From positions 86,784,644-86,844,643 of the forward strand of contig NC_088295.1 of NCBI RefSeq assembly GCF_032854445.1: a DNA stretch of 60,000 nucleotides, written 5' to 3'. Of the stretch, positions 12,691-26,633 are shown one piece after another; within the stretch, counting starts at the first letter, position 1; each line of letters opens with the position of its first letter. The notes under the pieces were generated by a model. It worked only from the letters and a program-made list of their open reading frames with translations. It had not been told where the DNA came from and ran no database searches. The position numbers and the translations under genes are program-made. This DNA is from Liolophura sinensis (taxonomy: Eukaryota > Mollusca > Polyplacophora > Chitonida > Chitonidae).

Positions 12691-15600
12691 TGTGTCAGAA
12701 ACGCTTACTGTCTGTGATGTACAAACACGAATAATGAAAGGTTACTCTTCAGAACAGCTTGACAATTCTTGTGAACAGAATAACAGACAACAACGAAGAA
12801 GGTTGCCGTTGGAACTGCAAACTCTTGTACAATTCTCGTTTATTTTAGCCCATATTTGGGCATATGCAAATTAAGCAGTGGCTTGGCAGATGGCAGGGAT
12901 TAATGTAGTTGTGGTGAGGACGTATGTTTTGACGTGGAAAACTGTAAGCTAGCTATGCATAAACAAACGTTTACCCAAGCTAGCCGTGCCAAATTTTGGA
13001 TTCACGTGGACCCTCTGTATGGTGTTCTTTGCACACTACAACTCCATCTTAACTGTAGAGGCCTCCTTTTGTTTTAATACGTAATCATTCCATAGATGTA
13101 TAATACGGTAAACAGTGTCGGTAATTGTAGTTTGCTACAATGTAACGGTACATTGTATTATAAATAGTTTATAATCCCAGATATTACTGCACTGCTGTTA
13201 ACGGTGCAGATGTAGGAGACCTTGTTACGCACTGTATATATAGTCTGGCATCTTGTTAGAGCACTGTGTTCACACTTTGTAAAAATATGTATAGTTAATT
13301 GTATGATGCCTGGATGCAATTATGAAAGCAAACTTTGTGATATTCACGACAAAAGAGTTTAGTGCAATTCAGGTACGTGCGTCCTATACCTGCTGTGAAT
13401 GTATATCAATAGTCATCGAATAGCCTGTGGCTGAGACGTCCTTCACGAAAACCCCCAGTTTGTGTTAAATCATCCACATGTTGTTGTTGATACACGTGCT
13501 TGGAGTGTTAGCATTTAGTCGGTCGGGAACGAGCTCCGGAGGCACGTGTTTCTGCTCAGATCGGTCTAAGAATACAGCAAGAATTGTGGGTGGGGATGAG
13601 AGAGGACGGAGAGTTGGAGGGGCTTTATTTATTTTACAAGACTTTCGTGTGAAACCCGTACTTGAAGTGACAGACCAGGAAATCGCAGGTGTGTCATACT
13701 GGTGAATACATCGAAAGTTGTTTGCTGTTTGATCTTTACTTGAACGGGTCCGTTAATGTACCATGTATACCCCTGCATCAACGATCTGGGCCATTTGATG
13801 TTCATTGTTAACAATTTAACGCCTTTGGTTAGACAATGTACAACTTGAACACACTATGATATTTACATGCCTTGATGCACATAGTCGTTGTCCAATGTGT
13901 CAAGCAAACTGGTTTGATATTAGGCTACCATAGATATTTATACTTCAATGAGATTAACGATGCCCTTATCTTATTTACATAGTGATCTCGAATGCAGGCG
14001 CATGCGTACAGTTTATGCAGATTTTCTAAGAGGTGTGTTAGAGGACTTTTTTGTGGGTGTCACTAAACTCTGGTCAGATAATTAACACATTTGGATCCTG
14101 TTGCAAGTAAACATAATAGGCCTTTTCACAAAATATCACCAATTTACTGTTTAAAGTGGTACTACTTTTTGTATAACTCGTCTCTTGATTAAACGGTAAC
14201 GGTTGACCCGTACTTCAATGAAGAGACATTGATCGCACCAAGGTCTAGTCTCGAAAAATAACATACTGTATCGCATTAATTGGCGTCCAGTGAACAGTCT
14301 TGCAAGAGCCAGTTAAAAGGTTCTGAATACAACAACAACACACACATGAAATCGGTGAACTCTGATGGACTATTATAGCATGACATGTGCACCGCTGACT
14401 TTCTCCATGGTGTAAAGAGCTCACGTGCGAATATCAATTAACCAATCACAGCTCACTTCTTTCGCCGTTTTGAACAGCAATTAACTAGCGTCGTTGGTGT
14501 TTTTAAAGCTTTGAGACTGAAACTTTTTAAAGCTTTTCCCCACCGAACACCAGGTAACGCGAGGTACACGAGATTGTACGAGACTAGGTCAGGTTTCACA
14601 GGGCATTTGGCGTCACGTGCATATAGCCATTGCTTTAGGTTACGTTGAGATGAGAATTATTTGCCCATAATGTTATGAAACTCTCTCTGAGATGGGTAGG
14701 CTACTTGTCCTGTAACAGCCATTTTCAAATCACCGTTCATTGTAGTCTTCCAGGAGGGAGAGAATAATATTTAATGGAGACCATAGAGATATATAAGTTC
14801 GTTTGCGTTTTCTGCACATGGATTGTTTGACATGGAAGTTAAATATTTTTACAAAGCCTTTTAGAAATTGGTGATATAAATGCCTATACAGCAATACATA
14901 GTGTTTATGGATCGAGGAATAAATACGGTGAAATAAAACATTTATAATAAGACAGCAGAAAACATTGTGTGGTTATTTAAAAGGCTTTTTGTGCCTCCAG
15001 TACAGATGTTAAACGACGGTTTCGTGAATGGTGTCTGCGAAAAGATGCCTCATTTAAATCCAGTACTTGTTGCCTCGAAAAACACCTTACGTCAGTTGGC
15101 TTGTCAAGTACATGTAAGGTATCCTCCGCCAATTCAAGTGACCACTATCATGTAAGTGTAACATCTTTGAATACGGTATATAGTAAAATCAGGTAAATAT
15201 ATATAAATCCTTTATCCAAAGTTTATACTCTCGGGTTCTACCATACATTTTGAGCCCCTTACGAATGCATTCAAGAATATAAAGTGAAACTGAACAAGCT
15301 CTGGTCGCACGGGTGAAGTGACAAGGGCTTTTCTACGAGCGCCTAGTTACAACTTTCCATCCACATAGAAAAGAGGTGCTTAGTCCGTCATAGTCCAACA
15401 TTGTTTAAACTCACACAGCACAGCACAGAGTGCCTTGTGGTGTATCGTATTTATATATAAGGAACTAAAAGTAACGTGTTTTATGCCGAAGGCACTTTAA
15501 GTAAAATTTATTGAGAAAGAATCCCACCCATTTTCCGTTTTCTAATACCGCAGATGAGTGGTATCCAATAGTCCTGGTCGTTCATACTGATATCCGTTAC

Positions 15601-17080
15601 TATGTCGCGATTGGAATTGTAGGAAAAACACTAGTAGCCCAAAATGGGTAGAATTAAAACTTCACCATTTATGTCATACCTGATACTCCGAATTTTAACA
15701 TTGATTTATTGTTGCTAATTCACACTCTCTTTAAACGTTTCTCACACGCACCCAAAATAAGTTTATTAGTTTCAAAGAGCCTGTTTATGTTGTTACATCG
15801 TAAATGTTATCCCATTAACAAGAAACGAGCTGTGTTTTGTATTCATGAAACGTCAGACAGAAACACTTCCAGTTCACGAAAAAGAATGCAGAAATGTTTG
15901 AAAAGTATTTATGCATCACCCCATTAGTTTTCTCTGCGACAGCATCGTTATGTAGATGGTTTCTTAACCTTGTTTAGTCTACCTGGCTGGCTGAATGAAA
16001 GCCTTCGTTACATGACGCAAACTGCGCGAATAAACAACCGCCTGTCAACGACAGCCTGTTTATCGGTGAGGTTTGCTTACCGGAAATCAGCTTAAACTTA
16101 CAGAGAGTAGCAGTAATTGAGTCGGTTTTGTTCCCGAGTTGATTTCATGCTCACTTCTAGTCGTTGTCGGGATCCGGGAATGCCAACCAATGAGAAGCCG
16201 ATGGAAGCATTCCACTGTTTATTTAGCACTTACCGGTAGAAGCACTTACAGGTTTTGTCCTATACACCACACAACCGATTCACACAACCAGTCAGCTGTC
16301 ACAAACGAGAGATTTAACTCTTTAAGGGTTTATTCCACACGCTTCCTTAACGTTTCCTGCGTGAAAATCGTTGGAAAACGAAACCACACACATGAAAACT
16401 ACCGCAGCTGTATATCTACAAGACGCTCTTGCTCTCTACAGCCTTTTAGATACTGTTTATAGAAAGGTATACAATTTATCTTTAAATACAGTGCAATATT
16501 ATTTTTTTGCATGGAAAACATGGTTTTTCAGAATCCCCACAATCGTGAAGAATCTGCTTAATGATTTTGTCTTATTACGCTCAACCCGGGGCTAGGGGCT
16601 GAGATACATACTTTGTTATTCACAACAGATATTCTAGCATGGTACACGACTTGAATACTGATTTCACTTAGTCGCGTACAACATACCTTGCGTCTTTCCT
16701 ACATCACTAAAAACTGTTGGCTGCTTCCCTTTTGTATGATTTAGTCCTATTTTCGGACATTATGTACTTCCTCAGTTCTTTGGTGGTTTGTGTTTTACGT
16801 CGTTTTGGGAATTGGCCGTGCGATTATTGACCTGGAACGTCCTTATTGGTTGACGGCTGGCATACGATTGTCTGTTTTGACGCATAGATCCGTATACTGG
16901 CCGGGGTGGTTTTTCTAGTGCCTTCTCACCAGCTATTAATTCCTACTAATAATTATATACAGTAGAAGACCTATGACGATATGAATTATCAGTATGTAAC
17001 AAACTCCTCTTAACCAAGAGGGAGGGGTATACACAAACTAAAGAAACTAAATATAAAGCCCACGTACTCTTTCAATGTAG
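12691..17080. other. No recognisable gene
   Basis: Short frames only. No tandem array or SINE seen. Confidence 0.45.
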
Positions 17081-17182
17081 GAGCCGTGTTTCAGCTAATC
17101 AGGTGAATCCGTCCAATGCCTGAACTCATTGTAGGAGCCGTGTTTCAGTTAGTCAGGTGAATCCGTCCATGCCTGAACACAT
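17081..17182. repeat. ~54-bp direct duplication
   Basis: Two copies sharing GTAGGAGCCGTGTTTCAG and AGGTGAATCCGTCCA with few differences. Confidence 0.85.
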
Positions 17183-17670
17183 TTCATTGTCTCTGAACAA
17201 AACATCCGCATTTTTCTTTTGAAAACAAAAAACATGTTTTGCACGAATCTTTGGTGTATTGTTTTAGCCCCTAGTGCAGATTCGAGACTTCCTTCGTGTG
17301 GCTACAAGCGGTAAATAATTTAAAAAGAATAAAAACATCCCATTCATGATATGGGCAGTACTATTGGCTAATGTCCTGTGACACACACGCATGTATCAGG
17401 CGTAATATTGAAGTTTGCGCTCTAAATAGATTATTGAATTTGCAAAAACAAACATCAATACAAGAGAAAGAAACATTAAAATGAAATACGAATTAGTAGA
17501 AGACTATAAACAGATCTATATCTGAAATACATTTAAAAACATTTTAGTAATGTTATTTTTATGGATTAAATACAGGTAAGGTGGCTTTATGGCCATACCA
17601 ATGTATATGGTGAGTTATGTCACAGCATTCTCTGCACCCTTTTGTTCGGGTATGAATCAAATCCTTGTAA

Positions 17671-17790
17671 ACTGTACTCATGTAATGTGTGCCTGTACTC
17701 ATGTAATGTGTGCCTGTGCTCATGTAATGTATGCCTGTGCTCATGTAATATGTGACTGTGCTCATGTAATATGTGCCTGTGCTCGGAAAA
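17671..17790. repeat. 21-bp tandem repeat, ~5.5 copies
   Basis: Unit TGTACTCATGTAATGTGTGCC with small changes. As 21 is divisible by three it opens spurious frames on both strands. Confidence 0.9.
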
Positions 17791-18779
17791 GTAAATCTGG
17801 CAATAACTGCTTGTTTCATTGGGATAAAATAAATAGGTAGCGTCACTGACGACATGAAAATTTATGAAGGCCATCTTACAAACCAAACATTCGGCTGCTT
17901 TAATTTAGTGGGAATTATCTAAAAAGAAAATTAGAAAATGTTAGCTTATATTTCGACATCTTAAAGCTACGTAAGGGCACCTTAAAGCCGGCAAATTGAC
18001 CGACAAAAATTCCAACAGCACGTCGAAGATATTAACATTAGCTTAACCACAAAACCATGCATCTTGGTAACGAGGCAACCCACCTTACTACGAATCGCTT
18101 AATGTGATGGCTCAAGAGTTTTAATTACCTCTTAACTGATAAGAGTTATTAGTGTATATTTGTCATTAAGTTTTCTATCGGTTTATTACTATCGTGGCAG
18201 TTTTTAGATAGATTATCAGTGAAGCCTTCTGTGCGCATGGTTTGATTGTGCCACCTATAACTGACCTATAACTGCTTTATTAGCTTTAGGTCATGTAAAT
18301 AGCACAGATTTCTTTGAAAAAGAAAGTTTTGGAGTGATCTAACATGGAGACTTTGTTTAATCAATGGGTCACGTCCGCTGGGAAATTCTAAATGATTTAC
18401 GTGACTTTTGTACCGTATTTCCAAAACGTTTAAACAAGATAAGGTTTGTATCAGCGAGATTAAAATGTCGGTTCGTCTCTCTGTAAATACATATGGAACG
18501 TTGTTGCCTATCCCTGAAATTGTGCGCCATGTTTTGGTTGTTCAATCTGCACTCCGCCTTCAGACCGTCATGCAGACGAGTGACATTGGACAAAATAGCA
18601 CAGTTAATAGTGTCGGTAACATAGAAGGCTTTGATTAAACACCAAGGCTAAAAAACATGACATTACTACCAAGCGAAAAGTTTTTATCGCAAGCTAATGG
18701 TGGTACGGGTTTAGGGTTTAATTATGACACAAAGAAATGATGTCTTTATGGGAGGTAAATAGTCTAATGGTACAATCTG

Positions 18780-19100
18780 AAAAGTAGAAACGCAGATACA
18801 AACTAGTTAAAAGAAGTTCCGTCATCAAGGATAGATAAGAATCAAACGCTAGAAACTCAGATGTAAAGCAGCTACATGAAGCTCCTAAAGGTTCTAGTAT
18901 CGAATGGTAGAAACTCAGATCTAAAACTGCAATAAGAAGTTCCATAAAGGATAAAAAATTATCGAACAACAGAAACGCAGATGCAAAGCAGCTACAGAAA
19001 GTTCCAGGCAGATATCAAACGATACCATAGGTCAGTATCAAACGATAGCAACTGAGAATAAAAGCTGTAATAGGAAGCTCAAAAAGGTAAGATAATTATC
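18780..19100. repeat. Irregular tandem repeats around CAAACGATAGAAACTCAGAT
   Basis: Several diverged copies of a ~65-75-bp unit with AGAAACTCAGAT, AAGCAGCTACA and AGTTCC words. It lies just upstream of the 64-bp array. Confidence 0.6.
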
Positions 19101-19311
19101 AAACGGTAGACATGAAAATGATGGTAAATTTTAGTTTTTCATTGGATTCTGTACTGCAAAATTGTTCACATACAGGTCGTCGGTTAGGTGTATCCATGGA
19201 GGAAGTTGGTGTGCCGGAAATAAACCAGTGCACTTCATCAGGCACTGGAAAAACCTCCTGACATAAAGCAGTAAGAGTAAGCAGTGACTGCTGAATTTCA
19301 CTTTATATACA

Positions 19312-20862
19312 TGTGTGATATTGCTACAGGTGAATCTGGGTCATTATAAGATATATGGCTTTCTTTCTTCTGATAGTTGTGAATCTTGATCATTATAAGA
19401 TACATGGCTTTCTTTCTTTTGATAGTCGTGATATAGCTACCGGTGAATCTTGGTTATTGTAAGATGTTTCTTCTTCTGATAGTTGTGATATAGCTACCGG
19501 TGAATCTTGGTCATTATAAGATACACGGCTTTCTTTCTTCTGATAGTCGTGATATAGCTACCGGTGAATCTTGTTCATTATAAAATACATGGCTTTCTTT
19601 CTTCTGATATTCGTGATATAGCTACAGGTGAATCTTGGTCATTATAAGATACATGGCTTTCTTTCTTCTGGTAGTCATGATATATCTACCGGTGAATCTT
19701 GGTCATTATAAGATACATGGCTTTCTTTCTTCTGATAGTCGTGATATAGCAACCGGTGAATCTTGGTTATTGTAAGGTGTTTCTTCTTCTGATAGTTGTG
19801 ATATAGCTACCGGTGAATCTTGGTCATTATAAGATACATGGCTTTCTTCCTTCTGATAGTTGTGATATAGCTACCTGTGAATCTTGTTCATTATAAAATA
19901 CATGGCTTTCTTTCTTCTGATATTCGTGATATAGCTACAGGTGAATCTTGGTCATTGTAAGATGTTTCTTCTTCTGATAGTCGTGATATAGCTACCGGTG
20001 AATCTTGGTCATTATAAGATACATGGTTTTCTTTCTTCTGATAGTTGTGATATAGCTACCGGTGAATCTTGGTCATTATAAGATACATGGTTTTCTTTCT
20101 TCTGATAGTTGTGATATAGCTACCGGTGAATCTTGGTCATTATAAGATACTTGGCTTTCTTTCTTCTGATAGTCGTGATATATCTACCGGTGAATCTTGG
20201 TCATTGTAAGATGTTTCTTCTTCTGATAGTTGTGATATAGCTACCTGTGAATCTTGGTCATTATAAGATACATGGCTTTCTTTCTTCTGGTAGTCATGAT
20301 ATATCTACCGGTGAATCTTGGTCATTATAAGGTACATAGCTTTCTTTCTTCTGATAGTCGTGATATAGCTACAGGTGAATCTTGGTCATTATAAGGTACA
20401 TAGCTTTCTTTCTTCTGATAGTCATGATATAGCTACCGGTGAATCTTGGTCATTATAAGATACATGGCTTTCTTTCTACTGATAGTTGTGATATAGCTAC
20501 CGGTGAATCTTGTTCATTATAAGATACATGGCTTTCTTTCTTCTGATAGTCGTGATATAGCTACAGGTGAATCTTGGTCATTATAAGATACATAGCTTTC
20601 TTTCTTCTGATAGTCGTGATATAGTTACCGGTGAATCTTGTTCATTATAAGATACATGGCTTTCTTTCTTCTGATAGTCATGATATAGCTACCGGTGAAT
20701 CTTGGTTATTGTAAGATATATGGCTTTCTTTCTTCTGATAGTTGTGATATAGCTACCGGTGAATCTTGGTCATTATAAGATACATGGTTTTCTTTCTTCT
20801 GATAGTTGTGATATAGCTACCGGTGAATCTTGTTCATTGTAAGATATATGGCTTTCTTTCTT
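19312..20862. repeat. 64-bp minisatellite, ~24 copies
   Basis: Unit of 64 bp (GGTGAATCTTGGTCATTATA, AGATACATGGCTTTCTTTCT, TCTGATAGTC, GTGATATAGCTACC) with a shorter 57-bp variant. Each unit contains a pyrimidine tract ending in AG (CTTTCTTTCTTCTGATAG), and several read CTACAG|GTGAATC. No gene is recognised beside it. Confidence 0.95.
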
Positions 20863-23519
20863 CTGTTACATAAAATACATGAACTCATTGAACGAGTAGG
20901 TTCCATCAATGCACCTCTACGAGCTTGTACTTCAACCGTGCCAGGCTGGACATTTTATAACAAGTGAATTCACAAGTTACTATAGAATTTATCTTCTGTT
21001 TATCAAACGAATAGCAATTCAGTTCAGTTCCGTGCCAATATGTAGCGACAAACCGTCACTTATAGTAAAATAATAGGGAATGTACACCAATAAAAACAAA
21101 ACCCCGTGCCCAACAACTGTCGGTCTTACTCAACGCCCCTATTGCCAAGTCAATTTCAAACAATCTTACTAAGGACTCTAATATTGTTATTTCATATCTG
21201 CGACTGAGACTCTTCGCTTCATTGTTTTCTTGGAAATAACTTGGTGGCTCTCAAAATCCATTTCTTATTGAATCCGTTGCCGTTGGATATCTTCATTTGT
21301 TAATTTGGTTTTGATGTGGTTAAAATCCTGTGGAAAAATATAATGATGAAACAATTCACACTCTTTGAGAAGGTCTATCAACAACCTACGCAGAGTCGTG
21401 GGTATCATCCTGGCATATGCCCGGCTTTCCACCATAGTGCTGACCGCCGTCGTAAAAGTGAATACGACGTAAAGCACCAATCAAATAAATAAATAAGTAC
21501 ATTAATTTCTTACATTTTTCTTAGGGAAAAAAGAATATTTAATGTGTTATAAATGTTGACAGGAGGTGTGTAGAAATCTGACCGCCGCTGATCGATCTAC
21601 AAATATTAAAATTTAACTGAATGCTTTCATGTTTTTGCTAATGCTGGATGATCACAATTACAGGGATGTCTCACAAAGGCGCTCCATCCCCGCCTCTCTA
21701 ATCCATAATAATACTTTCTCTGCAGTATTACTAACTGAATGTCGTTCGCACGTGTTGGCTTTAGCAGGTGTTTTCAGTCATGCAAAGAGCACTCCCCTCC
21801 ATTATGACTACATTTACCATATAAAGTAAGGAACCTTTGTCGTGCTTGAAATTATGGCTTTGAACATTTTGAATATTTCATGATTGTATCAAGTTTCTAC
21901 CCGTGTCAGTTTCGCCCTAGTCATTTGCCTTGCCCACTTTGTGGTGTTGAACAATCGAGCATTTAGCTCTGCATAATTCATAATATTTGTTTATGGTTTT
22001 GCCCGTGGTTACCAGGTGTTAGTATGAGCAACAGGGGTATTCTCTAGTCTACCGTACACATCCTGGAGGTTGGTCGGCCTACTGACTGGTGAGTAGATGT
22101 AAAAAGATCGGATGGTAACCTCATTACCCAGAGTGCAATGAAAAGAGAAAGAAACACTTCGGACGCATGTAAATTAATTACTGTTGTGTGATCTGTCAAA
22201 GTGAGTTTTTACTTGACAAAGAAAAAAAAAAAGAAAAAAAAAGAGCGGAGAATGTGGTGATCCTTCATTTTGTTTGCATCGATCCGGGGATGGAAAGTGA
22301 GGCAAATCACGGACTTCCTACACTCGGATCTATCCACTGATTTATTCATGGCCATTTTTCTCGTCATTTATCTCGTCAAAACTGTTTTTAACTATGGATG
22401 TTTATAGTGGCGAGCAACATGAGACGTCGATGTACAAGTTACATGTGTACAGAGTGCAACCCAGATTAGGGATATCGGATTTTACAAAGACACATGATGC
22501 ATGCCTTTAAACGTAGTTTCATTTTTCGGTTTGATATACATCGCTGTCAGTGTATATTGTTTTAAGTTTGTGCTCAGCTAATTCAGGCTCTAGGACTGGT
22601 TTATGGGTACAGTTTTAAGGGTGGGTGTGCAGTGATTTACCCAGTATTATGGTAATTTGTTTTACAATGACTGACCAACAAGCAATTAAAACAAACAACA
22701 CACAGCAACACAGTCTGCACTATTGTCTCTGCTAAAACACTGCATGGCTTGGATTTCCTAACATCCATCTCAACGCCGTGAGATCATGTACCACAAGAGA
22801 TAAAATAGAATTCATTTATTAAGGTTATATTATACTAAAACGTGTAAGCAATTTCAAATATGGCAGTGTTAGTCACAGAGTTTACAGTTAAGTCGATAGC
22901 AGATTAACTGGTGTCGCCCTCCGTCAAAACACGTTGAACTCTGCCCAGTATCCAGCATGCTACTTTGAATAATTATGATGTAACCCGAGACAATGAGCTC
23001 TTGCCGTCGAACCGATCTTATGGAGCGTTTAGGTTACCTGGTTAAATTATTGAGCTTAAAATGACGGAATAAGCGTTTTGGGTCTTGGGTTACTGAGTTA
23101 CGTCGCTGAGATAGAGTTAGTGCGCCCAGTTATTAAGCTAGGTTTAATTGGCAAGGATGACTGAGCCAGTGTTACTGAGTTAGGAGGATTCATTTACCTT
23201 TCATTTTTTTTTTACAGATATGGGTAGTTCAGTTTATTACCTTCGAGTAGCACATTCGATGCTGCTTTTGTCTTATTGAATCAGTGACACAGAAATTTAT
23301 CACTGATCAACGATCTTAATGACGGCAAAATGCAAACTGCAAAACGCCTCGGTAACACCGACAATCTGTAAGCAAGAATGACGGAACACGTAGTCTACTG
23401 ATTAACCATGCCTGTTACCGGTTTTCACTTCAAGTAGCAGAATATGGCTAAATTGTGTTGTTAATCAGTAGGTAAGCGGAAACATTAAAGTCAAATGGAC
23501 AATAAACTAGCCGTTGCTA
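20863..23519. other. No recognisable gene; SINE fragment at 21371
   Basis: Apart from the SINE piece and an A-rich run near 22220-22245, I see nothing supported. Confidence 0.45.
21371..21495 (+). mobile_element. SINE 3' fragment
   Basis: Body and tail of the main SINE: CACCATAGTGCTGACCGCCG, then CACCAATCAAATAAATAAAT. The head is absent. Confidence 0.75.
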
Positions 23520-24265
23520 CTTAACCAGTGTAAATGAGTTTACACTTTACAGTCGCACAATAAAACCAGTATAATTAAAGATTTTACGTCACTATCCTAT
23601 ACAATAGAACCAGTATAGGTAGTGCTTTTACCTCCCTGTTTCGCACAATAAAACCGGTATATGTAGTGTTTTTACCTCCCTTTCTCGCACATTAAACAAA
23701 TATAGATAGTGTTTTTACTTCCTTGTCTCGTAAAATAAACCAGTATAGGTAGAGCTTTTACCTCTCTGTCTCGCACAATAAAACCAGTATAGGTAGTGTT
23801 TTTAGTTCCCTTTTCTCGCACTATAAAACCAGTATAGGTAGTGTTTTTAGCTCCATTTTCTCGAACGTTAAACAAGTATAGATAGTGTTTTTATTTCCTT
23901 GTCTCGTAAAATAAACCAGTATAGGTAGTGCGTGTACCTCCCTGTCTCCCACAGTAAAACCAGTATAGGTAGTGTTTTTACCTCCCTGTCTGGCACTATA
24001 AAACCAGTATAGGTAGTGCTTTTACCTCTCTGTCTCGCACAATAAAACCAGTATAGGTAGTGTTTTTAGCTCCCTTTTCTCGCACTATAAAACCAGTATA
24101 GGTAGTGTTTTAGCTCCCTTTTCTCGCACATTAAACAAGTATAGATAGTGTTTTTATTTCCTTGTCTCGTAAAATAAACCATTATAGGTAGTGTTTTTAC
24201 CTCCCTGTCTCGCACTATAAAACCAGTATAGGTAGTGCTTTTACCTCACTGCATAAACACTAAAA
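23520..24265. repeat. 44-bp minisatellite, ~16 copies
   Basis: Unit ACCAGTATAGGTAGTGTTTT, TACCTCCCTGTCTCGCACAA, TAAA. Variants differ by a few bases. On the minus strand each unit reads GGGAG|GTAAAAACAC. Confidence 0.93.
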
Positions 24266-26343
24266 TCAGTCAATCATCCAGCCCATGATAATCAATCATG
24301 AAATTTCCGAGTGACTGGATAGCAGTGAACATCCCTCCACGCCAATCTCCTGGGAATGATAAATCGAGGCTGCAGATAAAAACTTAAGCAGAGCGAGATC
24401 GAGAGGTAATTTCTGAGGAGTACTCCGGCCCTTTTACCTTAGTTTTTACCATGATCTGTTATTAAACTGAATAGTTTTAAATTGATGCCAAATCGTCAAA
24501 TGTGACACGAGATGCAAAGATATTGATTGCTCTGAAATAAATTGTTACCACTTTGCACTCACTGACTGAAAATACCCCATCAACAGAGGGGCAATTTGAT
24601 TTTCCTCGGGGTACATTTAGAGTCACCCTCCTGCTCCTAACGATTTTGATTTGTGTCATATTAAATGATTCATGCCATCCAAACTTCACAGTTGCCGTTA
24701 TGTGAATAGGATTACGTATTCACCGATCCTGCTGTGAATAGAGCGTCCCCATGGGTCAACTTTACTTGGCATGTCCACAATCGTGCTGAAAACATGTAAC
24801 AAAAAACTCGTCACAGTAATCATTTCCGGGTGTTTGTTCCGAGTAAAACGTCCATTTAGCTGACAGCTTCAATTACTCATTTTAACATTCTTTGACCTTT
24901 CATCGGAGCAGTTTGACCCAGTTCCCATAGCGACACTAAAACAATCGATCACAGTAATTAAGAAGCTACCGCTGTGATATCAGCATGCCCGGTACTATCT
25001 TGTAATAAACCGCTGCGCAGTCTAGGTGTGATAATTGGCAATCAATGCAAAATATCACTTGCCCATACAGATCGATAGTGTTCATTAAAAAGAACACAAG
25101 GGTAATTAACTAACCTGTCTGTGTGGCCTACGATACGGTCTCTGTATCGATCAGCACTGAGTTTATGGGCACGTTACCGTCAAACACGCTCGTCACTGAC
25201 ATAACGGTTATCCCTGTTGCCCTGAACTAATGGATAAAAATCATGTGACGTCATCGAAATTTGATACTGAGGATGGGGACTTAAAAATGGCACCGGTTAT
25301 GAACATTGTTCTCCTTTCTAAGTTTTATCTGTGTTAGGCTTGATTGATTTCACGCTATATTCTCGTCGATAACTACATAAGGGATAAATGAGAAGTTATG
25401 AAACAGTCTATTTATGGGTGAAATCCACAGGCTTGAAAAGTGGATGATGATTTGTGCAAGCTGTGCTTTTATAGAAAAAGCTCCTCATCTTAATCAGATT
25501 GAGGCAATTGCACTGGGAAGAATCGTGTGTTAATCGTTTTTAATGTCGGCGACATGCTATCAGCTAATGGAGTCTGTCCACACCTGAAGAATATGAACTA
25601 TGTTCAAATCGACATATTTCTTGCTCTGCCTTGTCCTTTCCAGTGAATTCTGTTTTTTTCTTTTGATCATATATGGTTCTGAAATGTCATTTATGTAAAG
25701 CGGTCGATTCATAGATGTGTCTTGACTATGTCAGATATAGTGTGACTACACGTGACGTACAACAATCAGCTTCTCTATCGTCATTTGTCGCCTCGCTAAA
25801 CTAGAAAACTAATCTGTTAGTCATATTATAATGTTTTCTGGGTGATCATGAATAAATTGTGTTGGAGCAACATAATATTATGTTCTGGTCAAGGCAACAC
25901 CCCGTTATACCAATAAAAGTATTCTAAAAGTTGGAATAATAGAAGTTGTCTGTCACACTGTATAATATGTCGCTTAATAGATTGTGGGAATAAAATAATT
26001 TCGTCACTCAGAAAACACAGTCTCGTGTCAATTTAACACACTAGATTTTACATCGTCTCAAAATATATATTGTAATTTTGGCATCTTTGCAAGGTTCTTA
26101 TTAAAGCACATTCTGAGGGAGTTATTCTGTGTTGAATGATAAAGCCATACTTTCTCCAAAGCCCTGAAATAGGTCAACACAACCCAAGGTGCATAAATTG
26201 CACTGAAAGTTGCTTTCTCACATATGCGAAAAGGTGGAGGAATTAGGGTAAAGGAGAACTTTAAAATGATATTCGCTCTTGCACCATCTATACTTATAAA
26301 ACTATATAGGCATCATTCCACGGTACTGTATTGAGCAGTTACC
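24266..26343. other. No recognisable gene
   Basis: A 70-residue minus frame at 24477-24689 is unremarkable. No repeat identified. Confidence 0.45.
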
Positions 26344-26356
26344 ATATAACTGGCGC

Positions 26357-26620
26357 GGGGCCTCCGTCACTCAGTCGGTTAGCGCGCTAGCGCAGCGTAA
26401 TGACCCAGGAGCCTCTCACCAATGCGGTTGTTGTGAGTTCAAATCCAGCTCATGCTGGCTTCCTCTCCGGTCGTAAGTGGGAAGGTCTGCCAGCAACCTG
26501 CGGACGGTCGTAGGTTTCGCCCGGGCTGTGCCCGGTTTCCTCCCACCATAATGCTGGCCGGCGTCGTATAAGTGAAATATTCTTGAGTACGGCGAAAAAC
26601 ACCATCAAATAAATAAATAA
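26357..26620 (+). mobile_element. Full-length tRNA-derived SINE with 13-bp target-site duplication
   Basis: The head has an A-box-like TCACTCAGTCGG (26367-26378) and a B-box-like GAGTTCAAATCC (26435-26446), the spacing of a long-variable-arm tRNA. The body includes CATAATGCTGGCCGGCGTCG and GTATAAGTGAAATATTCTTG, and the tail is (AAAT)n. ATATAACTGGCGC occurs at 26344-26356 and again at 26621-26633, a perfect duplication. This is the reference copy for the other SINE entries. Confidence 0.93.
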
Positions 26621-26633
26621 ATATAACTGGCGC

